From contig NZ_JABBNU010000008.1 in assembly GCF_012926615.1 (NCBI RefSeq), forward strand, positions 186,001-250,000: a stretch of 64,000 nucleotides of DNA, in the 5' to 3' direction. Positions 1 to 10,081 of this stretch are shown here, in pieces. The position numbers were made by a program, and so were the translations under genes. The notes under the pieces were generated by a model. The model did not search any database and had not been told where the DNA came from. It saw nothing but the letters and a program-made list of their open reading frames with translations. How positions within the stretch are numbered: the first letter of the stretch is position 1; the number at the start of each line of letters is the position of its first letter. Source of the stretch: Marinigracilibium pacificum. Its GTDB lineage: Bacteria; Bacteroidota; Bacteroidia; Cytophagales; Cyclobacteriaceae.

Positions 1-3000
1 TACTTTCTCCATTCATTTCAATATTTGTCGTATACTTTGTACCCAACCAACTTTGATGATAATCATGATATTGATGAGCAGCATTATTTACCTGTTCATC
101 TGAAGTAAAATAATTAATCCCATTAATTCTTGACCACGATCCTCCAAACTCAGATCTACCTAGCTTTGATATAGCACCAACAACACCATCTCCGGCCGAA
201 TAACTATTACCTCCAGCACCAGTTAAATCATCAAATACACCTTCCCAATAATCAATTGCACTTCCATTATGAAACCTTAACATGGAATTACCATTAAAGG
301 TATTAACGTTGTGCCCACCAAAAATAGCATCTCCCATCGGGTCATTATATGAAACTGGGTTATTACCTGCAAATTGGTAAGGTGATATACCATAATACAT
401 CTCTGCCTTAATATCCACACCATTAAACCTGCCCACTGTAGGGTCATAGTTACGATAGAAGGTTTCGTAAAGTTCTGTGGCTTCGTTTAACTCAGTACCT
501 GCATTGTACAGGAACTGGTTTTTCTGCTTATGTGCCGCATTATACTTATTAAATGACATACCATACGGATAATAATCTTCACTTTGCACTACATCGAGCT
601 TCTTGTCATGAACTACTTTAATGTCATCAAAATATACGGAACTCGTACCATCACTATCATTACTTGCATATACATAGATATATCCCTCTTGCTCTATAGT
701 AATCGGAGTAAACTTCAACTCATGATGATAACCAGCTTGTGTAGGTATTTGCATATAACCACCTGTTACAAACTCAAAATCTTTGTTAAACACCATATAA
801 TTCAGAAATCCTCCGGTTCCATTTTCAGTAGAATAACCTATTGTTCCTAAAGCATCATACCCTTGAGAAAATGAACTTTCCACTTGACTAACAGATTCTC
901 CAAAACCTGTTGCAGCCGGATTAAACATATTAGCTATTGTAGCTGCTAACATTGCACTAGACAACTTGTTTGTTCCTAATGCATTTTCATGATATCCTGT
1001 TGCAGAAATATCAACAACATCACCTTTCATTACTTTTAATGAAATCCCTCCACCTACAGGGTTATTGCTATTTAAACGAAGTGCTTCATTAAAATTGTGC
1101 CCAGCAGGTGGTTCTTCCATCCCCGCATCAATGAATGTCTGCGTAGAAGTCGAATTTGCCGGGTAAGGAACCCTTCCTGCATCAAGGCCTTCAAACTGCT
1201 GATTTTCACGGCCTGCTTCTTCCGATTCCATCGTAGCTAAATACACATCATTTTTTGTGCTTTCAGCATACGTAACTCTAACATTTCCTAAGTGATCGGT
1301 ATGATGATACTGATATTTTAACTTTTCATTACCATTTTCATCTGTTTCCGGTACTAACCTACCTTGTGAGTGAGCAACTTGCTGCAACTCACCATTTACA
1401 TATACAAAACCTCCTATATAAGTAGTGGTTGTTGTCTCTCCATTATTATGAAGCACTTTGGATAATTTATTACCCATGGCATCATAAGTGTATACAATCT
1501 TTTTATTACCACTGGCATCAAACCATACTTCTTCAGGTTTATTCAAATGGTTATAAGTAATTTTGGTTATGCCTTTGTTATTATCTTTAATTACATTTCC
1601 ATTGGCATCATACTCAAAGTCAACGTTACTCTGGTTTGTATCCTTAAAACCATACTCAAGGGCATCTTGTGTGTTTAAATCTGTAATTCCCTGTAACTGA
1701 TTACCACTTACATAGCTGTAATCCATCTCATCGATCACTTTAATCTGATCGTCAATAAGCATTTGTCGCTTAAGATCAGTGATATTACCGTTGAGATCAT
1801 ATTTTATTTCCGGCACGGCAAAGGCACCATTATTAACTGCAAAATAGCCACTGGTATTCTTTTGGGCATAATCAGCACTGATCAGCCTGTCCATCGCATC
1901 ATATTTGTAAGAGAAAACCTGTTCTTTTCCTCCTGCAGATGTAGCACTACTAAACTTTATAGCAGATATATTTCCGTTGTATTGTACCTCTTGTGATAAG
2001 TTTTGAGATATGGTATTTCCTACAATTTGTTGTGAAGTATATACCCCCTGAGGATAGGCAACTTCTAATGTATAATATAGCGTCACATTAGATGACAGGT
2101 TATTATCAATAAACTGACCGGATAGACCAGAAGAAGCATTATAAGTTTTTATTGGTGAGCCTTTTACGCCTAAAAGATTACTTCGATAGATTTTAACACT
2201 TTGATAACTGTTATCATCTACAGTCCAGCTTAAATTAATTGAACTATCATCTGAGCCACTAAATGTAAGTTGCGGCTGGACAATATCATTTGTAGTTATT
2301 TCAAGCTGATCAGAATCAATTGATGAAATTCCATCTAATATTTCAACAGTATAATAATACGTAGTATTAAAGGTTAAATTATTATCATTAAATTCTGTCA
2401 AAGCAGCAGCTGATTCATTAATCACATTTCCTCTTTGTCCGGATGTTGTACTTCTATATACTTTATATCCCGTAATTTCCTGAGGGTGCTCAGTTACACT
2501 TATGCTAAAAGATGTTGTGTATTTTGTTTTTAAAACTTCAGCTAATTGAGGTTTGTATAATGGTGGAGCATTCTTAAATAATAAAGAAGCAGGTTTTGAT
2601 TGTAGATAATTTCTGTTACCTATTGACGATTCATTATAACCAAAAATCTTTACTCCATAAGTTTCTGCATCTTTCAGGGCACTTTGAATGAGTGATGAAT
2701 CTGATCCTTCATATACAACATAGGTACCGTCACCAACATTCTTACCAACTATTCCTTCCGGAGATTGAGTATTACTACCAGTAATAGCTACATTATCTTG
2801 CGGAGTATAAGTAGGGATAGCTCCATGTTTCATCAAAACAATAAACTTTTCCGAATTATTATTATGGGCTACCATGCTCCAACTCAATTTATTGCTTCCA
2901 TCACTTAATTGATATTCTGAAGTTAAATTCTCAGGACCATAACTTGGTGCCGAGGTAGTTTGATCAGGAACATATAGATCTTGAGCTAATGAATTATAAC

Positions 3001-3436
3001 AATAATTAATATCATCAGCAGTTTCATTATAAGAATATGCCCTAAAGTAAATCTGCTTTTTAGGATCTAAGTATATAGAGAACGTTGTACCAGAGCCACG
3101 GTATGCTACTTTATTATAACTGTATTTTACATATCCTCCAACCTGATAGTAGTTATGATCTACCGGAGCAGAAGAAACGGTAGCTCCTTCCCTATACATA
3201 ATAAATGTACCACTGGTACCACTAGCCTTTGTCCACGAAAAAGTAGCATAACCTGTAGACCAGTTATAGGAGACTAGTTTAAAATTGGTGACCCTTGCTG
3301 AAGGCTCCTTCGCGTAAACGGGAGGATCACCATCACCTCCTCCTCCACCAATAGGAACTGAAAATGTACCAAACTGAGCTTGAGAAGCAAATGACAATAT
3401 ACTCCCCAGTAATAATATCGTAAAAAATCTATGCAT
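1..3436 (-). CDS. Secreted FN3-Rhs protein, C-terminal half of a split Rhs (partial)
   Basis: Open frame from the ATG at 3436 to the left window edge, about 1145 codons, with the C-terminus missing. It begins with its own signal peptide (MHRFFTILLL...SFASQAQ), a Gly-rich linker and about 400 residues of FN3-like beta-sandwich sequence. At about residue 490 (nt 1970) it enters Rhs sequence with QYNGNISAIKF, followed by YD repeats such as YKYDAMDRLI and FEYDANGNVI. A carbohydrate-binding-like segment and the Rhs core follow (YYPYGMSFN, then LYETFYRNYDPTVGRFNGVD and YQFAGNNPVSYNDPMGD, residue about 1032). About 110 residues after the DPMGD motif are visible; this is where polymorphic toxin tips normally sit. 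I do not recognise the tip. The gene lies 20 nt after the DUF6443 gene, so probably same operon. The Rhs assignment is firm; a toxin role is inferred from the family. Confidence 0.85.
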   Translation of the reverse strand, partial: MHRFFTILLLGSILSFASQAQFGTFSVPIGGGGGDGDPPVYAKEPSARVTNFKLVSYNWSTGYATFSWTKASGTSGTFIMYREGATVSSAPVDHNYYQVGGYVKYSYNKVAYRGSGTTFSIYLDPKKQIYFRAYSYNETADDINYCYNSLAQDLYVPDQTTSAPSYGPENLTSEYQLSDGSNKLSWSMVAHNNNSEKFIVLMKHGAIPTYTPQDNVAITGSNTQSPEGIVGKNVGDGTYVVYEGSDSSLIQSALKDAETYGVKIFGYNESSIGNRNYLQSKPASLLFKNAPPLYKPQLAEVLKTKYTTSFSISVTEHPQEITGYKVYRSTTSGQRGNVINESAAALTEFNDNNLTFNTTYYYTVEILDGISSIDSDQLEITTNDIVQPQLTFSGSDDSSINLSWTVDDNSYQSVKIYRSNLLGVKGSPIKTYNASSGLSGQFIDNNLSSNVTLYYTLEVAYPQGVYTSQQIVGNTISQNLSQEVQYNGNISAIKFSSATSAGGKEQVFSYKYDAMDRLISADYAQKNTSGYFAVNNGAFAVPEIKYDLNGNITDLKRQMLIDDQIKVIDEMDYSYVSGNQLQGITDLNTQDALEYGFKDTNQSNVDFEYDANGNVIKDNNKGITKITYNHLNKPEEVWFDASGNKKIVYTYDAMGNKLSKVLHNNGETTTTTYIGGFVYVNGELQQVAHSQGRLVPETDENGNEKLKYQYHHTDHLGNVRVTYAESTKNDVYLATMESEEAGRENQQFEGLDAGRVPYPANSTSTQTFIDAGMEEPPAGHNFNEALRLNSNNPVGGGISLKVMKGDVVDISATGYHENALGTNKLSSAMLAATIANMFNPAATGFGESVSQVESSFSQGYDALGTIGYSTENGTGGFLNYMVFNKDFEFVTGGYMQIPTQAGYHHELKFTPITIEQEGYIYVYASNDSDGTSSVYFDDIKVVHDKKLDVVQSEDYYPYGMSFNKYNAAHKQKNQFLYNAGTELNEATELYETFYRNYDPTVGRFNGVDIKAEMYYGISPYQFAGNNPVSYNDPMGDAIFGGHNVNTFNGNSMLRFHNGSAIDYWEGVFDDLTGAGGNSYSAGDGVVGAISKLGRSEFGGSWSRINGINYFTSDEQVNNAAHQYHDYHQSWLGTKYTTNIEMNGES

Positions 3437-3456
3437 TTTGATTGTGGTTGAAAGTC

Positions 3457-5346
3457 TTAAAATCCCTGAACTGTTTCGTTGTACATAAATTCCATCCCGA
3501 AAAGATCATTAGTGTCGGTGCGTTCACTATCATTGATCTTTTTTAGCCATCCCCTAATGTTATATTCATAGTTGACACTCTGTAGAGGCTCACCATTTAC
3601 TACATGGATGTTCTTTTCGATAACCTGCCCGAGTGCATTGTATTCATTAGCTGATAATATCACCTCTTCTTGCCAATTTCCATTTTGATGTACCTGGTGG
3701 TAAGCCTGCAGTACTCTTCCAGCATGATCATAATCAAATCGCTGAACAATGCCAATTTGATTAGCATTCATATTATGCTCAGTATATGTCTTTAACAAAT
3801 GCCCTGCATATGAAAAAATATTGCTAGCCTTATCTTTACCACCTGTCTGATTTTCTGATACAACCTGAATAACTCTGCCTTTTTTATCATAATAGTTTAC
3901 AGAATGTAGCCACTGCGAAGACCCAAGGACTCTTCGCTTCATACCAGTAACACTTCCTTTAACTCTGTCAAAAGAAGATGTTGGAAAAGAAAAGGTGCCA
4001 AATGGTGATTCAATAGACCCTAAGTGTGTAGCATCGTAATCGTATGAAGATCCAAAATCAGATAAGCCCTTAAAGTCATAATTATCATAATATGCTACTG
4101 TCAGATATTCATTTTGAGGCACATTTTTAGGGAATGACTTGTCAGTATAACCATGTAATGTTCCGCCATACTCCTCATACCATTCATAGCCTGAAGTTCC
4201 AAATAATCCATTAACATAAGATTGCATTGACTCCTGGGTTAGGTGGGTATTATCTTCGTACTTTCCTGTCATAACAGGTCTGTTAAATACATCGTACTTT
4301 ATAAACATCCACCATGGTGATCCTGTAGCAGGATTTCGCTGATTACCATCCTGAGCAAGAATTACTCTGTCTCTTTCATCATAAACAATGTATGTCCAGT
4401 CAGAACCAGGAACCTTTTTCTTATTTACTCGGTTTAGGTTGTCATATTTATACTGAAATGCCCACTTATCTAAAAATGATTGTGTAATGGCTTGACCATC
4501 TATTATAGCTTTTGTAGCCATCGGAGGCAGTACAAATCGAACATTTCCCAAATCGTCATATACAGAATAAGTTTCTGCCCATTCAATTGGATTATATGTG
4601 TTTAAATCAACAGATTCAGCAACTTGAACACGCTTTAATATTGCTTGTCCTCGCCTATTAGTAAATGATATTACATAATGACCATTTTCATCCTGAATAA
4701 TATTTTTGATCAGTTCAGGATCAGCAATAGACGAATATGACTTTGCAATGACCGGAAGGTCAGAAGCATTAAGTTTAAATAAATAAACCTGATCATTTTT
4801 GTTAAACTTTACATCCGACTTTATCGTGTTTCCATTGTTTAACTGCCAGGCTTCACCAACACTACCTTGTTCCAGTATTGTGTTTCTTTGAGATAACTCA
4901 AACCTTGACTCTGCAAATGGACTAATAGAAGTTGCATAATCACCAGTTGTATTCTGATAAAACTGGTATTGATCACTCGATGTATAATTATCATTTAAAG
5001 CGTTTGACTGATACGATCCATCATTAGAGTTGCTTACATAAGGCAAGTATGACTTTGGAGACAAACCTAAATTATTATATTTAATCGGTTGAATTATATC
5101 CAACCCTGATGGATTAGATCTCCATCCGATTATCTGAATAGCTCTGTTAAAACCATCATAATATGTAATTGATACACTTTTTTCGTATTCGGATAATGAA
5201 CAAATATCTGTGGTTTGATCAACACCCTCTTTTGTAATTATAGTTGTCAGGGAATAATTATAATTTCCCAAATTACATTGACTGAATGTTTGGTCAGCAA
5301 TAGTAAATAACAGAAATAGTGTTGTAAATATTTTATAAGCTCTCAT
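3457..5346 (-). CDS. Secreted DUF6443 Rhs protein, N-terminal half of a split Rhs
   Basis: 629 residues with a signal peptide (MRAYKIFTTLFLLFTIADQTFSQ). The N-terminal third has the DUF6443 pattern: YYDGFNRAIQ, SPFAESRFE and LEQGSVGEAWQL. YD-type repeats follow (YSVYDDLGNVRFVLPP, YKYDNLNRVNKKKVPGSDWT, IVYDERDRVILAQDGNQR). It ends just after NYEYNIRGWLKKIND and DLFGMEFMYN. In related Bacteroidota proteins this point is followed directly by a QYNGNIS-type segment and the Rhs core; here that segment is encoded in the next gene, which has its own signal peptide. The natural reading is half of an Rhs shell ending in a stop codon at 3457. The start is 4 nt after the stop of the upstream YD-repeat gene, so translational coupling is likely. 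A pairing with the next protein is inference. Confidence 0.85.
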   Translation of the reverse strand: MRAYKIFTTLFLLFTIADQTFSQCNLGNYNYSLTTIITKEGVDQTTDICSLSEYEKSVSITYYDGFNRAIQIIGWRSNPSGLDIIQPIKYNNLGLSPKSYLPYVSNSNDGSYQSNALNDNYTSSDQYQFYQNTTGDYATSISPFAESRFELSQRNTILEQGSVGEAWQLNNGNTIKSDVKFNKNDQVYLFKLNASDLPVIAKSYSSIADPELIKNIIQDENGHYVISFTNRRGQAILKRVQVAESVDLNTYNPIEWAETYSVYDDLGNVRFVLPPMATKAIIDGQAITQSFLDKWAFQYKYDNLNRVNKKKVPGSDWTYIVYDERDRVILAQDGNQRNPATGSPWWMFIKYDVFNRPVMTGKYEDNTHLTQESMQSYVNGLFGTSGYEWYEEYGGTLHGYTDKSFPKNVPQNEYLTVAYYDNYDFKGLSDFGSSYDYDATHLGSIESPFGTFSFPTSSFDRVKGSVTGMKRRVLGSSQWLHSVNYYDKKGRVIQVVSENQTGGKDKASNIFSYAGHLLKTYTEHNMNANQIGIVQRFDYDHAGRVLQAYHQVHQNGNWQEEVILSANEYNALGQVIEKNIHVVNGEPLQSVNYEYNIRGWLKKINDSERTDTNDLFGMEFMYNETVQGF

Positions 5347-5350
5347 TCTA

Positions 5351-8300
5351 TTATTTATTTATAGTATTGTATTCGTTGATTTGTAAAATATTACCGTCTT
5401 GATCCCTGGTATACTTAAGTCGGCCCGAATCATCATATTCATAATAAACAGTTATATTATTTATATCAGTCTGGCTTGAGATGCCATAAACAGGATGATA
5501 AGTTTTGGTTATCATAACTGCATTTTCAGGATATACTCGGATATCATCGAATGCGGTAGCGCCTGAAAGCACAACTTCATTATTAGCATTTGTAACCAGT
5601 GGCTGTTCTCCAGAGAATTTCCAGTTTCCGTTTTCCAGATACCAATAACTAATGAAATAATTTTTAGAATTTGGTTTTTCAAACTCAAAAGTAAAACTTC
5701 CTTTTGAAGCATATCTTCCGGTGTGAGCACCAAATGAGATTGTACGGTTAAAATTGAGGCTCGAATTAGACTCAAAATCTTCAAAGTAGAATTCCACAGT
5801 TCCGGTAAATTCTTGTGCTGCTACCTTATAATCAATAGCTATACTCGCATTCATTGGGTTAATTGAACTCAAAGTGACTGTATATGTACCTGCAGGTAAC
5901 GAAGTGAATGTTTTGGATTCAGGGTAATTAATACATCCCTTACATAGAGTAGTATTTCTTGTTATACCTCCACCTGAAATCTGAACAAATAGATTTTCAT
6001 TATAGGTTAAATCGGGAGTATTTCTTAGTGAAACAGTTATATCAGACTGCGTTGCATTTGTAAATGTTCCTGATGATTGTGGAGCTGAATAAAGTAAAAA
6101 ATCAGTTCTATCATTGTAAACAGTTATATAAGAATGAAAATTCTTCGCATTTTCAACAATAGCCTTTGGTTTATTGAAATTATAATTATAAAGGTAACTT
6201 ACAATTTTCCCAGATCTTGAAGTCGCTTGCAAAACGTTTCCATATTGATCATACTCATCAATTACCATTGATTCAACAATTTGCCCATTTTCGCCTAACT
6301 GACTTGTTACTCTCGAAGGATAAATATTTCCCGGAAACTCATCAGATTCCAAAAACTCCACACGATTAGTATTAAGTAATTGCCCATTCAAATAGCTTTC
6401 TGTTTTACTCTTCACTGAAAGCATATTTTTAGAAGATATTAAAGAATTATCCTCATAAGCATATGTGAATTTCTTTTCTTCAAGATCTCCGTCAATAGTC
6501 TTTGAAGAGACAGAGGTTATTTGACCCAATGTGTTGTATTGGAATATAGTCTCGTTTGACATCTCTTGCTGACCATCAAAAACAAATGATTTTTTCTTAG
6601 AAGGTAAAAACTTCCCTATAAACGTATGATATGCTGTTTTACTTACCACAAAGTCATTATCATTGATATTATAACCGACTTGCCTTACATTTTTAATGAT
6701 TGCATTCGGGTTATAAATTGAATACTCAATTTCTGTTCTTTGTATTGGTTGAGTCGTATCATCTACCTTAAAGGTTGATTTTGATAACAGATGACCTCTT
6801 TTATACCCATTATCTACGTAAGTAGGTGTCAGGTTTGCTTCACCATTAAAAGATGCAATTGCTTGAGAGTCTCCATAACCATTATCATGATTAGAAAACT
6901 TGTAGATTGTAAATGCACCATCAGCTCGTTTCTCAACTACTTCTGAATAGGTAACGTGACTACCATGGTAATTTGATGTAGAAGGCACAACAGGGTAACT
7001 TCCTGTTATTTCAAATTCTACTTGCTTTGATAAATTGGTAATTCCCGTGCCTGTGATATCATACTTAGGGATAAATTCTAAAATACCACTAGATCCTTCG
7101 TAATTTATACCATCATACCCTTTTACATACAGATATTCTATGGTCGAAACATTGCCATTATTATCATCATTTTGAATTTTGCTAATACGTAGACCACCTG
7201 CATTCTTCTCTAACCCTAGTGGAGAATATGACCTTGAAAGTGAGTTTACTTCTCCTTTGTATTTATGCTGTTCAAAAAAGTAGGTTGTTTTCCCTCCAGA
7301 AGGATAAGTTATCGATTTTAATGTGCCATCTAAAGCCAGGTTAAGATCATGAGTTGGATCTTTCAACCCACACTCCATGATTGTAAGTCTACACTCTCGA
7401 TCTTCAAATAAATTTCGGTTAGTTAAATCGTTGGCATATCCCCAATGATCATTTGTCATTTTCAAGTATGGCGATAATAGACCATAACTGTAATAATCAA
7501 GATCATATTTTGATATTATCTCATCTTGTGAGTTTAAAAACCTAACAGTTTGTAGTTCAAGACGCTTAGATCCATCAAAATTATTAGAATAATCGAATTC
7601 AATAGATTTATAACGATCACTATTATGCTTTAACTCAATACGATCAAGCTTGAGCCTGAAGGTTTTATCCCATACCTTGTCAAATTGATGATCTATCGGA
7701 TAAAACTTAACTAGATTAGTATTAGTCCCAAAAACCTCTGAATAATACTTCCCATCACCGGAAAGTTCACCTGGCTGATTTTGACTATAAACAGTCATTA
7801 CCTTACCATATTCAGAATCAGAATAATCAAGATCTTTGCTTTCTGAATAGAAAAATTTAATATACTTATTACCCTTGGTCCATATCTGATCCAGATAAAC
7901 AGGTGATGCTATTGTTGCACTATAAAAATCTCTTGTTAAATGTTCATCCGCATCTTCTCCATAATAAACCTGACCATTGATATCAAAGGTTTGATCATTT
8001 AATGACCTGGATATATTAATTTGATATGGTCCTCTAAAATAAGTATATCTTGCAATCACTTCACCTTCTGGTGATATAACCTTGTTTAATTTCCAATTAT
8101 TTACTGTCAAATCAGAAACAAGATCATCTGGCATTGCAATAATCTTAAAGTTTAAATAATCACTGAACTCATATGCGCCATTACCAAATTCATATTTATA
8201 CCCTCTGTCATCGATAATGGTAATAGTCTGGTAAGTAGGGTCAACTTTATCTTGAAGTCTGGAAAAATAGTTTGGAGTAAATCTTGAATTTTCTTCAATA

Positions 8301-8851
8301 ACTACCTTTACCGGACTAGCTGAATTAACTTTAATTGTTCCATCTTCGGAGAAAGAAAAGCTTCCTGAAATTCCTAAAAACGAGAAGTTGAAAACATCAG
8401 GTTCAAGATCATAAACATCATCAATCTTATTGTTTCCATCCGGATCAGCCGTTTGTTTAGATGTCTGACTCAAATAACTTTCTACACTCCAATTAGGGTC
8501 GTTATTAAATTTGTTGTAAGAAAACTCATACCCATAAACAGGAGTTTCATCTTTAATACCTTTTACGGTTCGAATTATCTGACCTCCAACTGATAAATTC
8601 CATCCTAAACCTACAGAAGAAGGATGAACATCAGGCATTACTCCATTAGCTGAGTAATAAAGGTTCATGGATGTAGGTCCACCAGAAAAAAGTGGGATTT
8701 GTATTCCAGGTTGACCAGTAAACATTGACACATTACCAATACTGGCACTGACAGTATTACTTGAAGGCGCCATTTGCCCAAGACTCTGTCCTCTTGAATG
8801 CAGAAAGATTGCACTAAAAGCTATGACTGAAAACAAAAGCTTTTTAAACAT
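5351..8851 (-). CDS. Large secreted YD-repeat (Rhs-like) protein
   Basis: 1166 residues with a signal peptide (MFKKLLFSVIAFSAIFLHSRGQS). The N-terminus resembles the opening of SpvB/Rhs-type shells: IGNVSMFTGQPGIQIPLFSG and SVGLGWNLSVGGQIIR. The middle holds beta-rich repeats (YKYEFGNGAYEFSDY, GGLRISKIQNDD). Near the end are YD repeats (IDEYDQYGNVLQATSRSGKI, YYEYDDSGRLKYTRDQDGNI), separated by a roughly 200-residue insert with beta-sandwich character and a CKGC pair. It has no Rhs core and no toxin tip. In Bacteroidota such a protein commonly precedes the DUF6443-Rhs gene, as here. It lies 12 nt after the coiled-coil/barrel gene and 4 nt before the DUF6443 gene, giving one transcription unit. 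It may be an outer wall or carrier for the toxin-bearing partner; that role is unproven. Confidence 0.8.
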   Translation of the reverse strand: MFKKLLFSVIAFSAIFLHSRGQSLGQMAPSSNTVSASIGNVSMFTGQPGIQIPLFSGGPTSMNLYYSANGVMPDVHPSSVGLGWNLSVGGQIIRTVKGIKDETPVYGYEFSYNKFNNDPNWSVESYLSQTSKQTADPDGNNKIDDVYDLEPDVFNFSFLGISGSFSFSEDGTIKVNSASPVKVVIEENSRFTPNYFSRLQDKVDPTYQTITIIDDRGYKYEFGNGAYEFSDYLNFKIIAMPDDLVSDLTVNNWKLNKVISPEGEVIARYTYFRGPYQINISRSLNDQTFDINGQVYYGEDADEHLTRDFYSATIASPVYLDQIWTKGNKYIKFFYSESKDLDYSDSEYGKVMTVYSQNQPGELSGDGKYYSEVFGTNTNLVKFYPIDHQFDKVWDKTFRLKLDRIELKHNSDRYKSIEFDYSNNFDGSKRLELQTVRFLNSQDEIISKYDLDYYSYGLLSPYLKMTNDHWGYANDLTNRNLFEDRECRLTIMECGLKDPTHDLNLALDGTLKSITYPSGGKTTYFFEQHKYKGEVNSLSRSYSPLGLEKNAGGLRISKIQNDDNNGNVSTIEYLYVKGYDGINYEGSSGILEFIPKYDITGTGITNLSKQVEFEITGSYPVVPSTSNYHGSHVTYSEVVEKRADGAFTIYKFSNHDNGYGDSQAIASFNGEANLTPTYVDNGYKRGHLLSKSTFKVDDTTQPIQRTEIEYSIYNPNAIIKNVRQVGYNINDNDFVVSKTAYHTFIGKFLPSKKKSFVFDGQQEMSNETIFQYNTLGQITSVSSKTIDGDLEEKKFTYAYEDNSLISSKNMLSVKSKTESYLNGQLLNTNRVEFLESDEFPGNIYPSRVTSQLGENGQIVESMVIDEYDQYGNVLQATSRSGKIVSYLYNYNFNKPKAIVENAKNFHSYITVYNDRTDFLLYSAPQSSGTFTNATQSDITVSLRNTPDLTYNENLFVQISGGGITRNTTLCKGCINYPESKTFTSLPAGTYTVTLSSINPMNASIAIDYKVAAQEFTGTVEFYFEDFESNSSLNFNRTISFGAHTGRYASKGSFTFEFEKPNSKNYFISYWYLENGNWKFSGEQPLVTNANNEVVLSGATAFDDIRVYPENAVMITKTYHPVYGISSQTDINNITVYYEYDDSGRLKYTRDQDGNILQINEYNTINK

Positions 8852-8863
8852 AGAAATTCAGGT

Positions 8864-10081
8864 TTATTTATTGTTTTGAAAACTTACCCTGACATTAAAT
8901 CTGTCAGAAACAGGTGAGCCAAACTCATCGTATGCCAGGTTATATAAAAAATATGTTTTGATTGTTATTTTCGACGTTAATTCAAATCCCTTATAAGCTC
9001 CTATATAAACTCCGGGAATCCATTTTTTTTCGGTGAAGTCAGTACCATGGATTTTCATCTCGCGATGGACCTGCTCATATTCTGCATATCCACCAAGATT
9101 TTTTAATACTTCATACTCTGTAAATACTCTTCCCCCAATCATGTTATTTGATACTTCAGAAGGCACATAAGAATCTTTGGTCCAGACAGTAAATCTGGCT
9201 ACAACACTAATGCCTGAAGACCACCTAGGATAAATTTGATAGCTAACAAAAGGAGCAGCATCGATACTTATCTGATCTCTACCGTTAATTACCAGTGAAC
9301 CTCCATAATTAAGCCGCTCCTTTAAACTTTTATTCCCGAGTGGATTTTTGGGAAGATCTCTGATATCCTGAACATCAGAATGAAATCTTTTAGCTTTAGC
9401 TAAAGTTTTTTGACCTTGCTCCAATGCAGCTTGTTGATTAGCAAAAACTTTCTGAGTTGGTGCTTTTACAATATTTTGAGCTTGCGAGGCGGCATTTTGA
9501 GGCAAGTTTTCTACCTGTGTCATTTGTTGTTGAACAAAATCTAGCCCTTCTCCTGAACCGAGAGTTTGCTCTAATTGAGAAAATTGATCACTAAACTCCT
9601 GTTTTTTAATAAACTCCTTAGCCTCCTCTTCTGCAACCCTTGCTAGCTCATCTCTAATAATCGGCTTTAAACTATCAAGCTGGTATTCTGAAATTGATTT
9701 TAAACTATCAGTATAAGATTGAAGTATATCTAACTCTTTACTTTTACCTGAAAGCCTTGCCAGTTCATTTATTTCAACTGAATCTTTTAATAAATTCTCA
9801 TATTTTGAGAGGCTATCAAATTCGATTTGATCACATTTATTGTATTTTTTACAAATATCTTTAGCAAATCTTACACTATCTTTTTCATACTGCTTTCGAT
9901 ATTTTTTTATCTCCTTCTTATACTCAGAAGCCATTTCATAATACTTCTTCGCATCCTTATAAGCCTGAAGAACAGCTCTTTCTGTACTATTCAAGGGTAC
10001 ATTAACTTTAATCTGTGCTAAAATAGGACTAACTGATAAGACCAGCGCCAGTAGTGATATGTAATAATAAATTTTATTCAT
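8864..10081 (-). CDS. Coiled-coil protein with predicted C-terminal outer-membrane barrel, first gene of Rhs operon
   Basis: 405 residues with a signal peptide (MNKIYYYISLLALVLSVSPILAQ). Residues about 30-160 are strongly charged and heptad-like (YKKEIKKYRKQYEKDSVRFA), pointing to a long coiled coil with one Cys pair (DICKKYNKC). A Gln/Ala-rich linker follows (about 170-240). The last 140 residues alternate hydrophobic and polar residues like outer-membrane beta strands (SLVINGRDQISIDAAPFVSY, GVYIGAYKGFELTS, RFNVRVSFQNNK). No named family was recognised. As the promoter-proximal gene of the Rhs operon, it could anchor or export the large YD-repeat proteins at the cell surface; that is inference from position and architecture. 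Confidence 0.65.
   Translation of the reverse strand: MNKIYYYISLLALVLSVSPILAQIKVNVPLNSTERAVLQAYKDAKKYYEMASEYKKEIKKYRKQYEKDSVRFAKDICKKYNKCDQIEFDSLSKYENLLKDSVEINELARLSGKSKELDILQSYTDSLKSISEYQLDSLKPIIRDELARVAEEEAKEFIKKQEFSDQFSQLEQTLGSGEGLDFVQQQMTQVENLPQNAASQAQNIVKAPTQKVFANQQAALEQGQKTLAKAKRFHSDVQDIRDLPKNPLGNKSLKERLNYGGSLVINGRDQISIDAAPFVSYQIYPRWSSGISVVARFTVWTKDSYVPSEVSNNMIGGRVFTEYEVLKNLGGYAEYEQVHREMKIHGTDFTEKKWIPGVYIGAYKGFELTSKITIKTYFLYNLAYDEFGSPVSDRFNVRVSFQNNK

Noticed and set aside
584-1996. Small plus-strand open frames opposite the left-edge Rhs gene
   Set aside because: The minus strand encodes a continuous Rhs protein across these positions; the plus frames are shadows.
3437-3456. Simple frameshift or nonsense mutation as the cause of the Rhs split
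   Set aside because: The downstream half begins with a full signal peptide and FN3-like sequence with no counterpart in the upstream half, so single-base repair would not restore a normal protein.
5512-5784. 90-codon minus-strand frame inside the YD-repeat gene
   Set aside because: Same strand but different frame from a well-supported 1166-residue gene; no independent features.
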